A DNA stretch of 33,271 bases, taken from Patescibacteria group bacterium (lineage in GTDB: Bacteria; Patescibacteriota; Patescibacteriia; UBA9934; GWF2-40-263). The DNA is taken from contig SCSL01000037.1 in assembly GCA_004298405.1 (NCBI GenBank), positions 1-33,271 of the forward strand. The letters are read 5' to 3'. Positions 6,817-13,647 of the stretch are shown piece by piece. Below the pieces are notes generated by a model. It worked only from the letters and a program-made list of their open reading frames with translations, ran no database searches and had not been told where the DNA came from. A program made the translations under genes and the position numbers. Position 1 is the first letter of the stretch. Each line of letters begins with the position of its first letter.

Positions 6817-6866
6817 AAGACCTTCTTCTATGTGCGGCATACGCCAATCAAAGATGAAGGTCTTTT
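6816..6866 (+). promoter_or_regulatory. terminator-like hairpin at the promoter exit
   Basis: AAAGACCTTC (6816-6825) pairs with GAAGGTCTTT (6856-6865) around a 30-base loop that holds a small GCG..CGC element, followed by TTTTCG. It sits between promoter and gene. The predicted start (~6823) falls inside the 5' arm, so it may act on read-through RNA from upstream rather than on the promoter's own transcript. Confidence 0.45.
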
Positions 6867-6917
6867 CGTACCTTTCACCTCAACCTGCGGCCGTGTCCGC
6901 ACATGGGAGACCAAGTC

Positions 6918-9218
6918 ATGGCTTCGTCACTTTATCGACGACTGACCGATCCTGTCGTCCGTCGTGTTGTCGAGGAAATCGCCGAGAGGGCGATCCGCGA
7001 AGAAGCGGCGTCAGGTAGCGGTGGTAATGAGAATGCGATCGCCAAGCGGTTTTTCCGTTTGGTCTTTGGCAACGATTCGCCTGTCCGACAGGTGATCAAC
7101 GCGCTTCCCGGCGGACGTTACACTCCTCATGTTGGTCTCACGCTCGTGGCGGAGTATCTGCGCGAGCGTGCCGACCAGCTCCTTCCAGGTGACACCAGAC
7201 CGGTTGTTCGTAGTCTCCGCGAAGTGCTCCGTCATGTCGCTCCCACCCTGGAAGGGGTTGGCGACGCGGCGGCGGACGTCCTGGAAACGCGGATCGATGC
7301 GAGCATCGACGCCGCGAAGGCTCCCTCAGGTGTGGCCGGTGCCCCCAAGGGAGTTCTGGACAGATGCCGTATCTGGTACGTGGACGGCAGAACCGTCCTC
7401 ATCATCCCCCTGATCCAGAATGATGTCGCCAAGCCCGACGCGTTTGGTGACCCGATTCCGCAGGGCTTGGCTCCTGACCTCATGGCTCGCTGGCTGAGCG
7501 AGGAGTTCACCAAGCAAAGGACCAAGCAGGTTCCTAATCCCAACGGAAAGGGCACTCGCGAGGTACCGATCCCTCCGACCAAGCGACAGCTTACCGGGGA
7601 GGTCGGCCTCAAGGTCTGCATGAGCCTCATCGGAGGTCCGGCGGGCATCACGCGCGAGCAGTTCGAGCTCCTCCAGAAGCTTCTCACTCCAGAGGGTTCC
7701 TGGGAGTCCCAGATCAGCCCACGGGTTCACGTTGTTCTCTCGTGGCTGATCGATGTCCTGTCCTTCGTTCCTCTGACCCTCACTCCTCTTCAGCGGCAGG
7801 AGATCGAGGATCTCGTCCAAACGCTGAGGGCTCGCAGGACGGATCCTGAATGGGTCAACCAGCGGCTGGGGCGTTTCGAGGATGAGGTGAAGAAGTTCCC
7901 GCTCAACCGGGGCCGCTCCTACAACGATGCGGACATTGCCCGCATCCGCGTTCTCGTCGCCCGCATCCGCGACGAGATCGACGTTACGCTGGGAGGAGAG
8001 CAGTCGGTTACCACCCAGGTCCGCAAGGGTCTGGCCATGGTGCCCGAGGTTCTCACCCGCGTGCGGGAGGTTCTGCGCGATTCGGCGCCGTGGCTTTCCA
8101 CGGGCGCCTGGGTGTGGTTGGCCGCGCTCATCGCGGCAGTCATCCTCCTGCTCATCGGCATCCTCGCGCCAGTGGGCGGAAAGGTGGAGGTTGACTCCCT
8201 CGTCCCTGTGGGCGTGATGTTCGGCTCACTGTTGAGCGCGCTTCTGGTTCTTGGTGTATCTTGGCGGCCGCTTCTGGCGACCGGCATCATCACTGGCTTC
8301 CTGATCTACGCATCAGCAGGTGAGTCTTCCACTGCTGTCGTTGCCCTGTGCGCGGTCGCGGGTGGAATCCTCGGATTTATCATCACCTGGCCGGTTCCAT
8401 TCCTCCAGGTGTTCATGAACATCATCCGCGGGATTTTCCCCGGTCAGGCCTCCGGTCTCACGGAAGAATCCCTCAAGAGTGTCGGGCGAAGGATTGCCGC
8501 CTTCTCCCTGTGTGTGGGCGCGGGCATACTGCCGCTTGCAGTCTGGCTCGAGTTCTCGTTCTTCTTCCGGATTCTGATTGTGTCCCTGGGGGGTCTGCTC
8601 CCCATCGGGATCATGTTCGGCCTCAAGGAGACGGGAGCAGAAGGTACCTACGCCGCCGAGACGCTGGCGCGCAAGGCGCTCCTGCGGGTGAACACGGTCT
8701 TCGGAACCCTGGTGATTCCGGTGGTCGTCGCGGCCGGGCTCTGGACCGTCTATAGTGGGTCTCACAAGTCGGACAAGACCACTCCCATCACCGGACCGGC
8801 ATTCATGAGTAAGGTGGTCGACGAGTCCATCGCTGGAGCCAAGGCAGGTGCACAGGCAACGGGTCCCTGGTTCTCGGGGCTTGAGGTGTGGCACTACGCG
8901 CTTGCCGCGGGCGTACTCCTCGTCCTCCTCTTCCTCCTGTTTGGAGGATCCAAGCAGAGTGGAAGCAGTGACCGTTTCTCGGCACTTTCCTCCGTGCTCC
9001 TGGGCGCCCTCTTCGTTGGGCTTCTGGTGGGCGGAGGCATGATGGTCCTTGAAGGGCTGGACAAGATCGGGAGCTGGTTCGAAGATGATCCAGCGCCGGT
9101 CTCGGCTCCCGTGCAGGTTCAACAGTCCCCTCCCAAGGTCAAGAAGCCCACCCGTAGGGAGCTTTGCGACCAGGGGAGGATCGACTTCCAGACCTGTCAG
9201 GAATGGGGCTATAAGTAG
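6918..9218 (+). CDS. large polytopic membrane protein of unknown function (GC-rich island gene 1)
   Basis: I do not recognise a family. The 766-residue product has a soluble, charged N-terminal half (about 1-395), rich in Arg/Glu/Val and helical in appearance. About eight or nine hydrophobic segments follow from WLAALIAAVILLLIGIL to LLGALFVGLLVGGGMMVLE, then a Pro/Val/Lys linker and a short C-terminal tail with two cysteines (RRELCDQGRIDFQTCQEWG). The start at 6918 is preferred because GGGAG lies 9 bases upstream; ATG 6903 is in frame. Third positions are strongly G/C, unlike the genes before 6722 and after 11019, and the antisense strand is accordingly full of spurious open frames. It has its own promoter and terminator. 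The two following genes share the composition, so the three may function together at the envelope; that is inference. Confidence 0.8.
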   Translation: MASSLYRRLTDPVVRRVVEEIAERAIREEAASGSGGNENAIAKRFFRLVFGNDSPVRQVINALPGGRYTPHVGLTLVAEYLRERADQLLPGDTRPVVRSLREVLRHVAPTLEGVGDAAADVLETRIDASIDAAKAPSGVAGAPKGVLDRCRIWYVDGRTVLIIPLIQNDVAKPDAFGDPIPQGLAPDLMARWLSEEFTKQRTKQVPNPNGKGTREVPIPPTKRQLTGEVGLKVCMSLIGGPAGITREQFELLQKLLTPEGSWESQISPRVHVVLSWLIDVLSFVPLTLTPLQRQEIEDLVQTLRARRTDPEWVNQRLGRFEDEVKKFPLNRGRSYNDADIARIRVLVARIRDEIDVTLGGEQSVTTQVRKGLAMVPEVLTRVREVLRDSAPWLSTGAWVWLAALIAAVILLLIGILAPVGGKVEVDSLVPVGVMFGSLLSALLVLGVSWRPLLATGIITGFLIYASAGESSTAVVALCAVAGGILGFIITWPVPFLQVFMNIIRGIFPGQASGLTEESLKSVGRRIAAFSLCVGAGILPLAVWLEFSFFFRILIVSLGGLLPIGIMFGLKETGAEGTYAAETLARKALLRVNTVFGTLVIPVVVAAGLWTVYSGSHKSDKTTPITGPAFMSKVVDESIAGAKAGAQATGPWFSGLEVWHYALAAGVLLVLLFLLFGGSKQSGSSDRFSALSSVLLGALFVGLLVGGGMMVLEGLDKIGSWFEDDPAPVSAPVQVQQSPPKVKKPTRRELCDQGRIDFQTCQEWGYK

Positions 9219-9228
9219 AACAAACTCG

Positions 9229-9254
9229 CGGCTATCTTCAGAGATAGCCGTTTT
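9229..9254 (+). terminator. rho-independent terminator of island gene 1
   Basis: CGGCTATCT and AGATAGCCG form a perfect 9-bp stem with a 4-base loop and then TTTT, 11 bases past the stop at 9218. Confidence 0.9.
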
Positions 9255-9257
9255 CTA

Positions 9258-9286
9258 TTGACGAAATGGGCAAAATATGCTATTTT
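9258..9286 (+). promoter_or_regulatory. promoter of the island lipoprotein gene
   Basis: TTGACG (9258-9263), 17 bp, TATTTT (9281-9286); the start is predicted near 9293, 30 bases before the ATG. It begins 4 bases after the terminator's T run. Confidence 0.65.
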
Positions 9287-9322
9287 GTCCCGTTCTTTCA
9301 AAACTAAATCTCGGAGGAAGCA

Positions 9323-9838
9323 ATGAGATACAGCATCCCGTTCCTGTTCATGGTCGCGGTCGTTGCCCTTGCGGGTTGTACGACCCTTCACCACCAGGAC
9401 CCGAAGACGGGTCTGGAAGTCACCTACACCGGCCCTGCCAGCGACGCGGTCGAGCTGGTGCACGCGACCGACCCCCGTCCTTTCGAGATGGCCCAGCAGG
9501 CCATGGAAGAGGGGATGGTGACGAGCCTGGCACGTGACGCGGACGGCGATGTTCGCTTCCAGGCCGGGTACCCCTACTCCGGCTACTCGCTCGGCGGCAA
9601 CGTCGGCGGGTATGCCCAGGGGAATGTGGGGTTCGTTCCCGGTCAGGGATTCGTGGTCGGCCCCCCGATCTCGACCCTGCCCCCGCTCTCTACCCAAGTG
9701 GTGGTGGGCGTTTCCGCTCAGACTGGTGACGGGGCGATCGTGCCCTGTCCCAAGGATCGCAAACCAAGAACCGTTGCCGAGCAGGCCGCATGCGCCCTGC
9801 TTAGCGCCAAGACGGCTCTTGAGCGGTCAGACGATTGA
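9323..9838 (+). CDS. lipoprotein of unknown function (GC-rich island gene 2)
   Basis: A 171-residue predicted lipoprotein. It has a basic start, a hydrophobic core and a clear lipobox LAGC with Cys-19 as the acylated residue. The mature part has no domain I recognise. It has a Gly/Tyr-rich central stretch (GYPYSGYSLGGNVGGYAQ, about residues 81-98), a Val/Pro-rich segment, and a C-terminal Cys pair (VPCPKD ... QAACALLSAK). GGAGG lies 5 bases before ATG 9323, one of the strongest ribosome-binding sites here. Codon use is GC-rich like its two neighbours. With its own promoter it need not be co-transcribed with gene 1. Surface or periplasm-like location is inferred from the lipobox. Confidence 0.8.
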   Translation: MRYSIPFLFMVAVVALAGCTTLHHQDPKTGLEVTYTGPASDAVELVHATDPRPFEMAQQAMEEGMVTSLARDADGDVRFQAGYPYSGYSLGGNVGGYAQGNVGFVPGQGFVVGPPISTLPPLSTQVVVGVSAQTGDGAIVPCPKDRKPRTVAEQAACALLSAKTALERSDD

Positions 9839-9886
9839 GGTCGGACGGGGGAATAGGCTCTCGTTCGACTAAAGGTCTCGCTTCAC

Positions 9887-9928
9887 AGCCACTTTAGTGG
9901 CGTTGTACTAGACGGGACTGAAGTCCCT
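9887..9928. repeat. REP-like inverted pair 4 (A/T-paired variant)
   Basis: AGCCACTTTAGTGGCGTT, six bases, then GACGGGACTGAAGTCCCT. Both palindromes carry a G-C to A-T pair change relative to the main form, with pairing kept. CTTCACAG and CTGTGAAG flank the unit as a further inverted repeat. It lies between island genes 2 and 3. Confidence 0.85.
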
Positions 9929-10006
9929 GTGAAGTCCGGGACTGAGTTAACGAGTTCCATTCCCAAAATAGGCGGGGTCCCTTGACCTCGCTAAACCAGG
10001 AGTCCG

Positions 10007-10894
10007 ATGATGAAGTTCTTCCCCATTTTCCTCTCCCTCCTCTTCCCCCTCCCCACCGTGGCGCAAGACGCGCAGGTCCTGACCGTCCAGCAGATACTGG
10101 ATCAGTGTCGGGATCAGTGGGGGGACCGCACCTCCGCCGTGGCGCAGTGCGTCACGAGCCTCCGCCTCGCCGCGGGTGAGTCGCGGGACAGGCAGATCGT
10201 CGCCCGCTTGGGCGAAGGCGAAGAGCGCGACGGGGAAATCCTCGAGCGCATCGACGCCCTCGACAAGAAGGTCGACAAGCTCGCTTCTCGACCGACCCAG
10301 GCCACCCAGCCTGCCCCAACCGCTCCGGTGGTGCAGACCGCACCGACCACCTCGGTCGGCGGCGTGATCTACGGCCGCACCGCCGTTGTAAACTGGACGC
10401 CCGTGGTCCAGCCGACTGTGGTGTCGATCCACTCCCTCACAGGGATGGTTCCCGACACGCTTCATCTCACTGACCTCGACCACCCCACCGCCCGTAGGGA
10501 TTGCGGCGGCGTGGGCGCTCCCCTGGTGGTCTTCTTCGACCACGGCGTGCCGGTGGGCAACATCTTTGCCCCAGCGGGAGCTCCCACAGGTTTCGTCGAG
10601 GTCTACTGGGACCGTCAGAACGACGGAACCCCAGACGGCACCGTCTGGGCGCTGGATCTCGCGAGCCAGAGCGATGTCTGGATCACGTGGGGTCTGAAAA
10701 ACGACCTCACAATCCGGTACCTCCGACCCGGAGGTCAGATCGCGGTGCAGGGTCTCCCTCTGCAAACGGTCTACCACCCAACCGTTCGCGCCGAGGCCTC
10801 CGCCTCCGGTTCGATCGGGTGCAAGAGGTGGGACGGAGCCCGTCGTGGTGGTCACCAGACCATCTCGGCCGGGAGTCTCGAACAGATATGGTGA
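10007..10894 (+). CDS. secreted coiled-coil protein of unknown function (GC-rich island gene 3)
   Basis: A 295-residue exported protein. It has a signal peptide (MMKFFPIFLSLLFPLPTVAQ-DAQ), then a short helical region with a Cys pair (QILDQCRDQW ... AVAQCVTSL), and a charged heptad-like coiled coil (about residues 55-95, ILERIDALDKKVDKLASR). A Pro/Thr/Ala linker (about 97-120) follows, then a β-rich C-terminal domain with WTPVVQPTVVSIHSL and VEVYWDRQNDGTPDGTVW. I recognise no family. The coiled coil plus flexible linker plus β domain suggests an oligomeric envelope or surface protein (inference). AGGAG precedes ATG 10007 by 7 bases; ATG 10010 is equally possible. Composition matches island genes 1 and 2. 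Confidence 0.8.
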   Translation: MMKFFPIFLSLLFPLPTVAQDAQVLTVQQILDQCRDQWGDRTSAVAQCVTSLRLAAGESRDRQIVARLGEGEERDGEILERIDALDKKVDKLASRPTQATQPAPTAPVVQTAPTTSVGGVIYGRTAVVNWTPVVQPTVVSIHSLTGMVPDTLHLTDLDHPTARRDCGGVGAPLVVFFDHGVPVGNIFAPAGAPTGFVEVYWDRQNDGTPDGTVWALDLASQSDVWITWGLKNDLTIRYLRPGGQIAVQGLPLQTVYHPTVRAEASASGSIGCKRWDGARRGGHQTISAGSLEQIW

Positions 10895-10909
10895 CCCTAT
10901 ACGAAAACG

Positions 10910-10965
10910 GACCCTGGTCCTCGTCGAAACGCAACGCGCGTTCCGTCGAGAGGCCAGGGTCTTTC
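10910..10965 (+). terminator. long hairpin terminator of island gene 3
   Basis: GACCCTGG (10910-10917) pairs with CCAGGGTC (10954-10961). The interior folds further (CCTCG/CGAGAGG and GCG-rich arms), and TTTCG follows. It starts 15 bases past the stop. The long branched stem resembles the GACC/GGTC hairpin before gene 1. Confidence 0.6.
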
Positions 10966-10975
10966 GATTTGCATA

Positions 10976-11014
10976 ACAAAAAACTCGACCCTTTTGGACC
11001 GAGCTTTTTATTTT
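10976..11014. terminator. convergent terminator between island gene 3 and pilin 1
   Basis: A-tract, CTCG, a short interior, CGAG, C, T-tract with T-rich flank. It gives U-runs in both directions at the meeting point of a plus-strand and a minus-strand unit. The stem is short and bulged. Confidence 0.5.
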
Positions 11015-11018
11015 GTAA

Positions 11019-11405
11019 CTACGAACCAGAAACTTCGGTAAGAGCCTCGATGACGAAGGCGGCAATCGCGTAGGCGGCGACAATGATCACCAGCCCAATG
11101 ACCGATTGGGAAAGAAGTTTTTTGGCTTTTTTCACTTTGTCATCCTCTCCTGCTGATGTGAGGTAAAGGAAACCGGCATAGACAACCAGAACAACGAAGA
11201 TGATACCCAGAACCGAGAGCAGGACTTTAATGATGTTTCCGATAAGCTCGGGCAGGTCATTCGTGGTTGCGTCTGTTCCGATGGCTGCTCCAACACTTTC
11301 AAGATCTGTTTTTGCATCAGAGAGCTGGGCAAGAGCTGTTGCTGGGAGTAAAAGCACGGGAAGGGTCGCGAGCCATGCGCTGGCTTTGAGAAAAAGTTTT
11401 TTCAT
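11019..11405 (-). CDS. T4SS-type pilin (VirB2/TrbC-like) paralogue 1
   Basis: A 128-residue precursor. The signal peptide ends ATALA-QLS and is followed by a ~35-residue acidic/polar segment. The family core then has helix 1 (IIKVLLSVLGIIFVVLVVYAGFLYLTSAG), a basic cytoplasmic loop (EDDKVKKAKKLL) and helix 2 (SVIGLVIIVAAYAIAAFVIEAL). This two-helix layout with SAGxxDxVKKAKK is characteristic of the T4SS_pilin family (PF18895) common in Patescibacteria. Mature subunits of VirB2-like pilins sit in the membrane and polymerise into pili. It is last in a run of three pilin genes (12391 to 11019), followed by a terminator. No Shine-Dalgarno is visible; context TCTATG. Confidence 0.85.
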   Translation of the reverse strand: MKKLFLKASAWLATLPVLLLPATALAQLSDAKTDLESVGAAIGTDATTNDLPELIGNIIKVLLSVLGIIFVVLVVYAGFLYLTSAGEDDKVKKAKKLLSQSVIGLVIIVAAYAIAAFVIEALTEVSGS

Positions 11406-11435
11406 AGATTGGGAGTGAATAAAAAGTGGGTTTGA

Positions 11436-11864
11436 TTAAGGGGTGGGTACAGCGGCCTCTGAGAGGGCAGTCACGACGTAACTTGTTATGGCATAAGCAC
11501 CAACAATGATGATGAGACCAATGATGGAACTCGTGAGCATCCCCTTTGCTTTTTTGATTTTGTCCGTATCACCTGTCGCAGTCATGTACAGAATACCTGC
11601 GTAGACTGTGATAATGAGAAAGACGATGCCTGTAGCCGCCAGCAATGTGCGGATCATGTTTCCAACGAAGTTGGGTAGTCTGAGCTCTGTTGAGTAGGTA
11701 GTTCCGGCGGCTGCGTTGAGTCCTTGCGTAATTGTGCCAGTAGCACTCGCATCTTCCGTTGTTCCTGTTGTTTGTGCAAAGCTCTGCTGTGGAGCAAGAA
11801 GAAACAGCGCGCTAACCATCACTGCTGTGAGGATCCCAAAGAACATCGGTCGAGATAAAGTCAT
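11436..11864 (-). CDS. T4SS-type pilin paralogue 2
   Basis: A 142-residue precursor read from ATG 11864 (context TCTATG; a longer frame from 11891 is less likely). The signal peptide ends QSFA-QTT. A Thr/Ser/Ala-rich mature N-terminus of ~35 residues follows, then the core: MIRTLLAATGIVFLIITVYAGILYMTATG, loop DTDKIKKAKGML, helix SIIGLIIIVGAYAITSYVV. Compared with paralogue 1 the SAG is ATG and the N-terminal segment is longer and Thr-rich, as expected of surface-variable pilins. The downstream paralogue starts 30 bases after its stop. Confidence 0.85.
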   Translation of the reverse strand: MTLSRPMFFGILTAVMVSALFLLAPQQSFAQTTGTTEDASATGTITQGLNAAAGTTYSTELRLPNFVGNMIRTLLAATGIVFLIITVYAGILYMTATGDTDKIKKAKGMLTSSIIGLIIIVGAYAITSYVVTALSEAAVPTP

Positions 11865-11911
11865 AGAGTATTTGGGTTCACATAAAGGCACGAAGCTCGT
11901 ACCCTTATGCG

Positions 11912-11937
11912 AACCCCCATCGATAGCGATGGGGGTT
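11912..11937. repeat. perfect 11-bp hairpin between pilin genes 2 and 3
   Basis: AACCCCCATCG, loop ATAG, CGATGGGGGTT. No U-tract follows on the minus strand, so it is more likely an RNA-processing or stability hairpin than a full terminator. It lies between the pilin 3 stop (11945) and the pilin 2 start (11864). Confidence 0.75.
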
Positions 11938-11944
11938 AACGGTT

Positions 11945-12391
11945 CTATCCCCCTGCCGGTGTTGATGATCCAGATGTTGCAGTGATGATTGATTCGACGA
12001 CGAAACTGGCAATCGCATATGCCGCAATGACGATTACTAGACCAATGACTCCAGAAAAGATATATTGCTTTGCTTTCTTTGTCCTTTCTTCATTTCCACC
12101 AGAAGTGATCCATTTGAATCCACCCAAGAGAGTGATGACAACCGCAACGACCCCAAGGAATCCCAGGGCGATACGGATGATCCGTGCAATGGTATCGACC
12201 AGATTCGCCTCACCTAATCCTGCGGTCGCCGCAAACTCCTCTCCCGTGTTCTCACCACCGAATAGTTCGTCGGCTGTGAGCGCTTGCGCGGAGACACCAT
12301 GTACTCCCATCAGAGCAATGGCACAAAATGAGAGAGCCATCACCGCTCCAAGGAAATATCCCAGGTGCTTTTTAGTAAGAATGTTTGTCAT
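11945..12391 (-). CDS. T4SS-type pilin paralogue 3
   Basis: A 148-residue precursor, first of the three-gene run. ATG 12391 is chosen over an upstream GTG because GGGAGG lies 8 bases before it; this is the clearest ribosome-binding site in the pilin region and suggests high expression. The signal peptide ends VSA-QAL. The mature N-terminus is acidic and Gly-rich (about 40 residues). The core is IIRIALGFLGVVAVVITLLGGFKWITSGGNEERTKKAKQYIFSG in sense (first half helix, second half basic loop), then VIGLVIVIAAYAIASFVV. The C-terminus ends Ser/Thr/Gly-rich. Confidence 0.85.
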   Translation of the reverse strand: MTNILTKKHLGYFLGAVMALSFCAIALMGVHGVSAQALTADELFGGENTGEEFAATAGLGEANLVDTIARIIRIALGFLGVVAVVITLLGGFKWITSGGNEERTKKAKQYIFSGVIGLVIVIAAYAIASFVVESIITATSGSSTPAGG

Positions 12392-12533
12392 AGACTTCAC
12401 CTCCCTTCGTAATAATCCTCCCGCCTATCTTGGCAAGGAAGAGCAAAGAGTTAGGAAATTTATTGAGTTAAAAATATGTTCTTAGCTATTTTACCGACTT
12501 TTTTGGGTTTCGGACATGGAGATATCCACAAAT

Positions 12534-12584
12534 AGGTGGTTAGAGCATTAGAGCGTTAGGGGATTAGGTTTTTTCTAACCACCT
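12534..12584. repeat. octamer tandem repeat inside a 10-bp inverted repeat
   Basis: GTTAGAGC, ATTAGAGC, GTTAGGGG, ATTAGGTT are four consecutive 8-mers (12539-12570). They are enclosed by AGGTGGTTAG (12534-12543) and CTAACCACCT (12575-12584). The structure lies just after pilin 4 and may end that transcript, but a clean U-tract is lacking. The rest of 12392-12590 shows no gene; the promoter for the three-pilin run is expected there. Confidence 0.6.
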
Positions 12585-12590
12585 AGTACT

Positions 12591-12923
12591 CTAACCAACG
12601 GTTCCGCTTTCAAGCGCGGACACGATCGCTTTGACAATTGCGTAGGCTCCAACAATGACGACCAGACCCAATGACGCCCACTTCATAACCTCCTTTCCTT
12701 TTTTTACATTGTCCGGCACTCCAGCGGAGATGAGCCAGAGGAATCCACCGTAAACGAACATCAAAAGCGCAACCGAACCGGTAATGCCTAGGACGGTTTG
12801 GATAAGACGACCAATGACCTCATTGATGTTCGTTGTCTCCAAAGGATTTGTGAGCACCGCGGCAGAAGCGAGAGATGGAAGAAGAACCAAGAATGCAATG
12901 AGGGAGAAAAAGATGTGAGGCAT
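12591..12923 (-). CDS. T4SS-type pilin paralogue 4
   Basis: A 110-residue precursor. The start ATG 12923 lies one base after the stop of the Cys-rich pilin (TAG-T-ATG), giving a signal peptide PHIFFSLIAFLVLLPSLASA-AVL. A longer in-frame reading to 13097 would overlap that gene by ~170 bases and lacks a signal at its start. The mature N-terminus is short (~20 residues). The core is LIQTVLGITGSVALLMFVYGGFLWLISAG, loop VPDNVKKGKEVM, then a hydrophobic helix SLGLVVIVGAYAIVKAIVSAL. It ends the galU operon. Confidence 0.8.
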   Translation of the reverse strand: MPHIFFSLIAFLVLLPSLASAAVLTNPLETTNINEVIGRLIQTVLGITGSVALLMFVYGGFLWLISAGVPDNVKKGKEVMKWASLGLVVIVGAYAIVKAIVSALESGTVG

Positions 12924-12924
12924 A

Positions 12925-13647
12925 CTAGTCTGCATAAAAATATTCAAGTTGGCAGCATTGGACGCTTTCGTCTCCAGGGCAGAGATTTTTTGAGCATAAT
13001 CCATATTGGTACGGATTTCCTTTATCACTACTTTCCGGAAAAGTGTCTGTGTCAATGCAGTCGTAATAATGAAGTGTTGTAAAGATTTCATCCTCACCTT
13101 TCACAGCGTCTGGATAAGTTTGTCGACATTTGCTCTCGCATCCGTGCTCTGTACAGGTTGAGTTCAGATCACATTCGACTCCGAGGGTATCCGTTCCTGT
13201 GCAGGCCTTGTAATTGCTTTCGACAGCCACTGTCCCATATCGCAAGGCTCCTTTGAGCGCGTAAATTCCCAGATAGGAAAACATAACGATGAGGAGACCA
13301 ACCGTGGAGACGGTCATGAATTTTTTCCCTTTGCTGACCATGTCTTTGTTTCCAGCAGAGGCAAGCCAAAAGAATCCTCCGATAATGTACATAAGCAAAA
13401 CGACTCCTCCGATAATTCCAACTACGTAGTTTCCTACGTTTACAATGACAGTGAGAATATCATTGAGCGTACAGTCACCTAAGTTTCCACAGCCTTCAGA
13501 AATTCCTTTCATAAACGGTCCTACTTCTGACTCCGAGCAAGTGGAAGCTCCTCCAGACGGACAGATGTTGGAATTATAGGCGGCAAAGCTTGCCTTTGGG
13601 AGAAGGATGATCGTCAATAAGAGACAAAAGAGCGCGAGGCGTTTCAT
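12925..13647 (-). CDS. Cys-rich extended T4SS-type pilin
   Basis: A 240-residue precursor, about twice the usual pilin length. It has a signal peptide (ends KASFA-AYN), then a mature N-terminal segment with four cysteines (about residues 29-60). The pilin core follows: VGNYVVGIIGGVVLLMYIIGGFFWLASAG, loop NKDMVSKGKKFM, helix TVGLLIVMFSYLGIYALKG. A ~95-residue C-terminal domain has ten cysteines (for example HGCESKCRQ, LCSKNLCPGD, VQCCQ). In all, 14 cysteines lie outside the signal peptide, implying a disulfide-stabilised extracytoplasmic domain. Its ATG overlaps the stop of the upstream sugar-binding lipoprotein gene (ATGA). It could be a minor or tip pilin or an adhesin (inference). Other family members here have no such domain. 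Confidence 0.75.
   Translation of the reverse strand: MKRLALFCLLLTIILLPKASFAAYNSNICPSGGASTCSESEVGPFMKGISEGCGNLGDCTLNDILTVIVNVGNYVVGIIGGVVLLMYIIGGFFWLASAGNKDMVSKGKKFMTVSTVGLLIVMFSYLGIYALKGALRYGTVAVESNYKACTGTDTLGVECDLNSTCTEHGCESKCRQTYPDAVKGEDEIFTTLHYYDCIDTDTFPESSDKGNPYQYGLCSKNLCPGDESVQCCQLEYFYAD

Noticed and set aside
9981..9986. TTGACC as -35 of island gene 3
   Set aside because: It lies only 21 bases before the ATG and leaves no room for a -10 at 17 bp spacing.
8313..11083. Long minus-strand frames over the GC-rich island (8313-9122, 9947-11083) as genes
   Set aside because: They lie antisense to genes with signal peptides, ribosome-binding sites and terminators. High G/C at third positions creates open antisense frames, and the translations are low-complexity Arg/Gly/His-rich.
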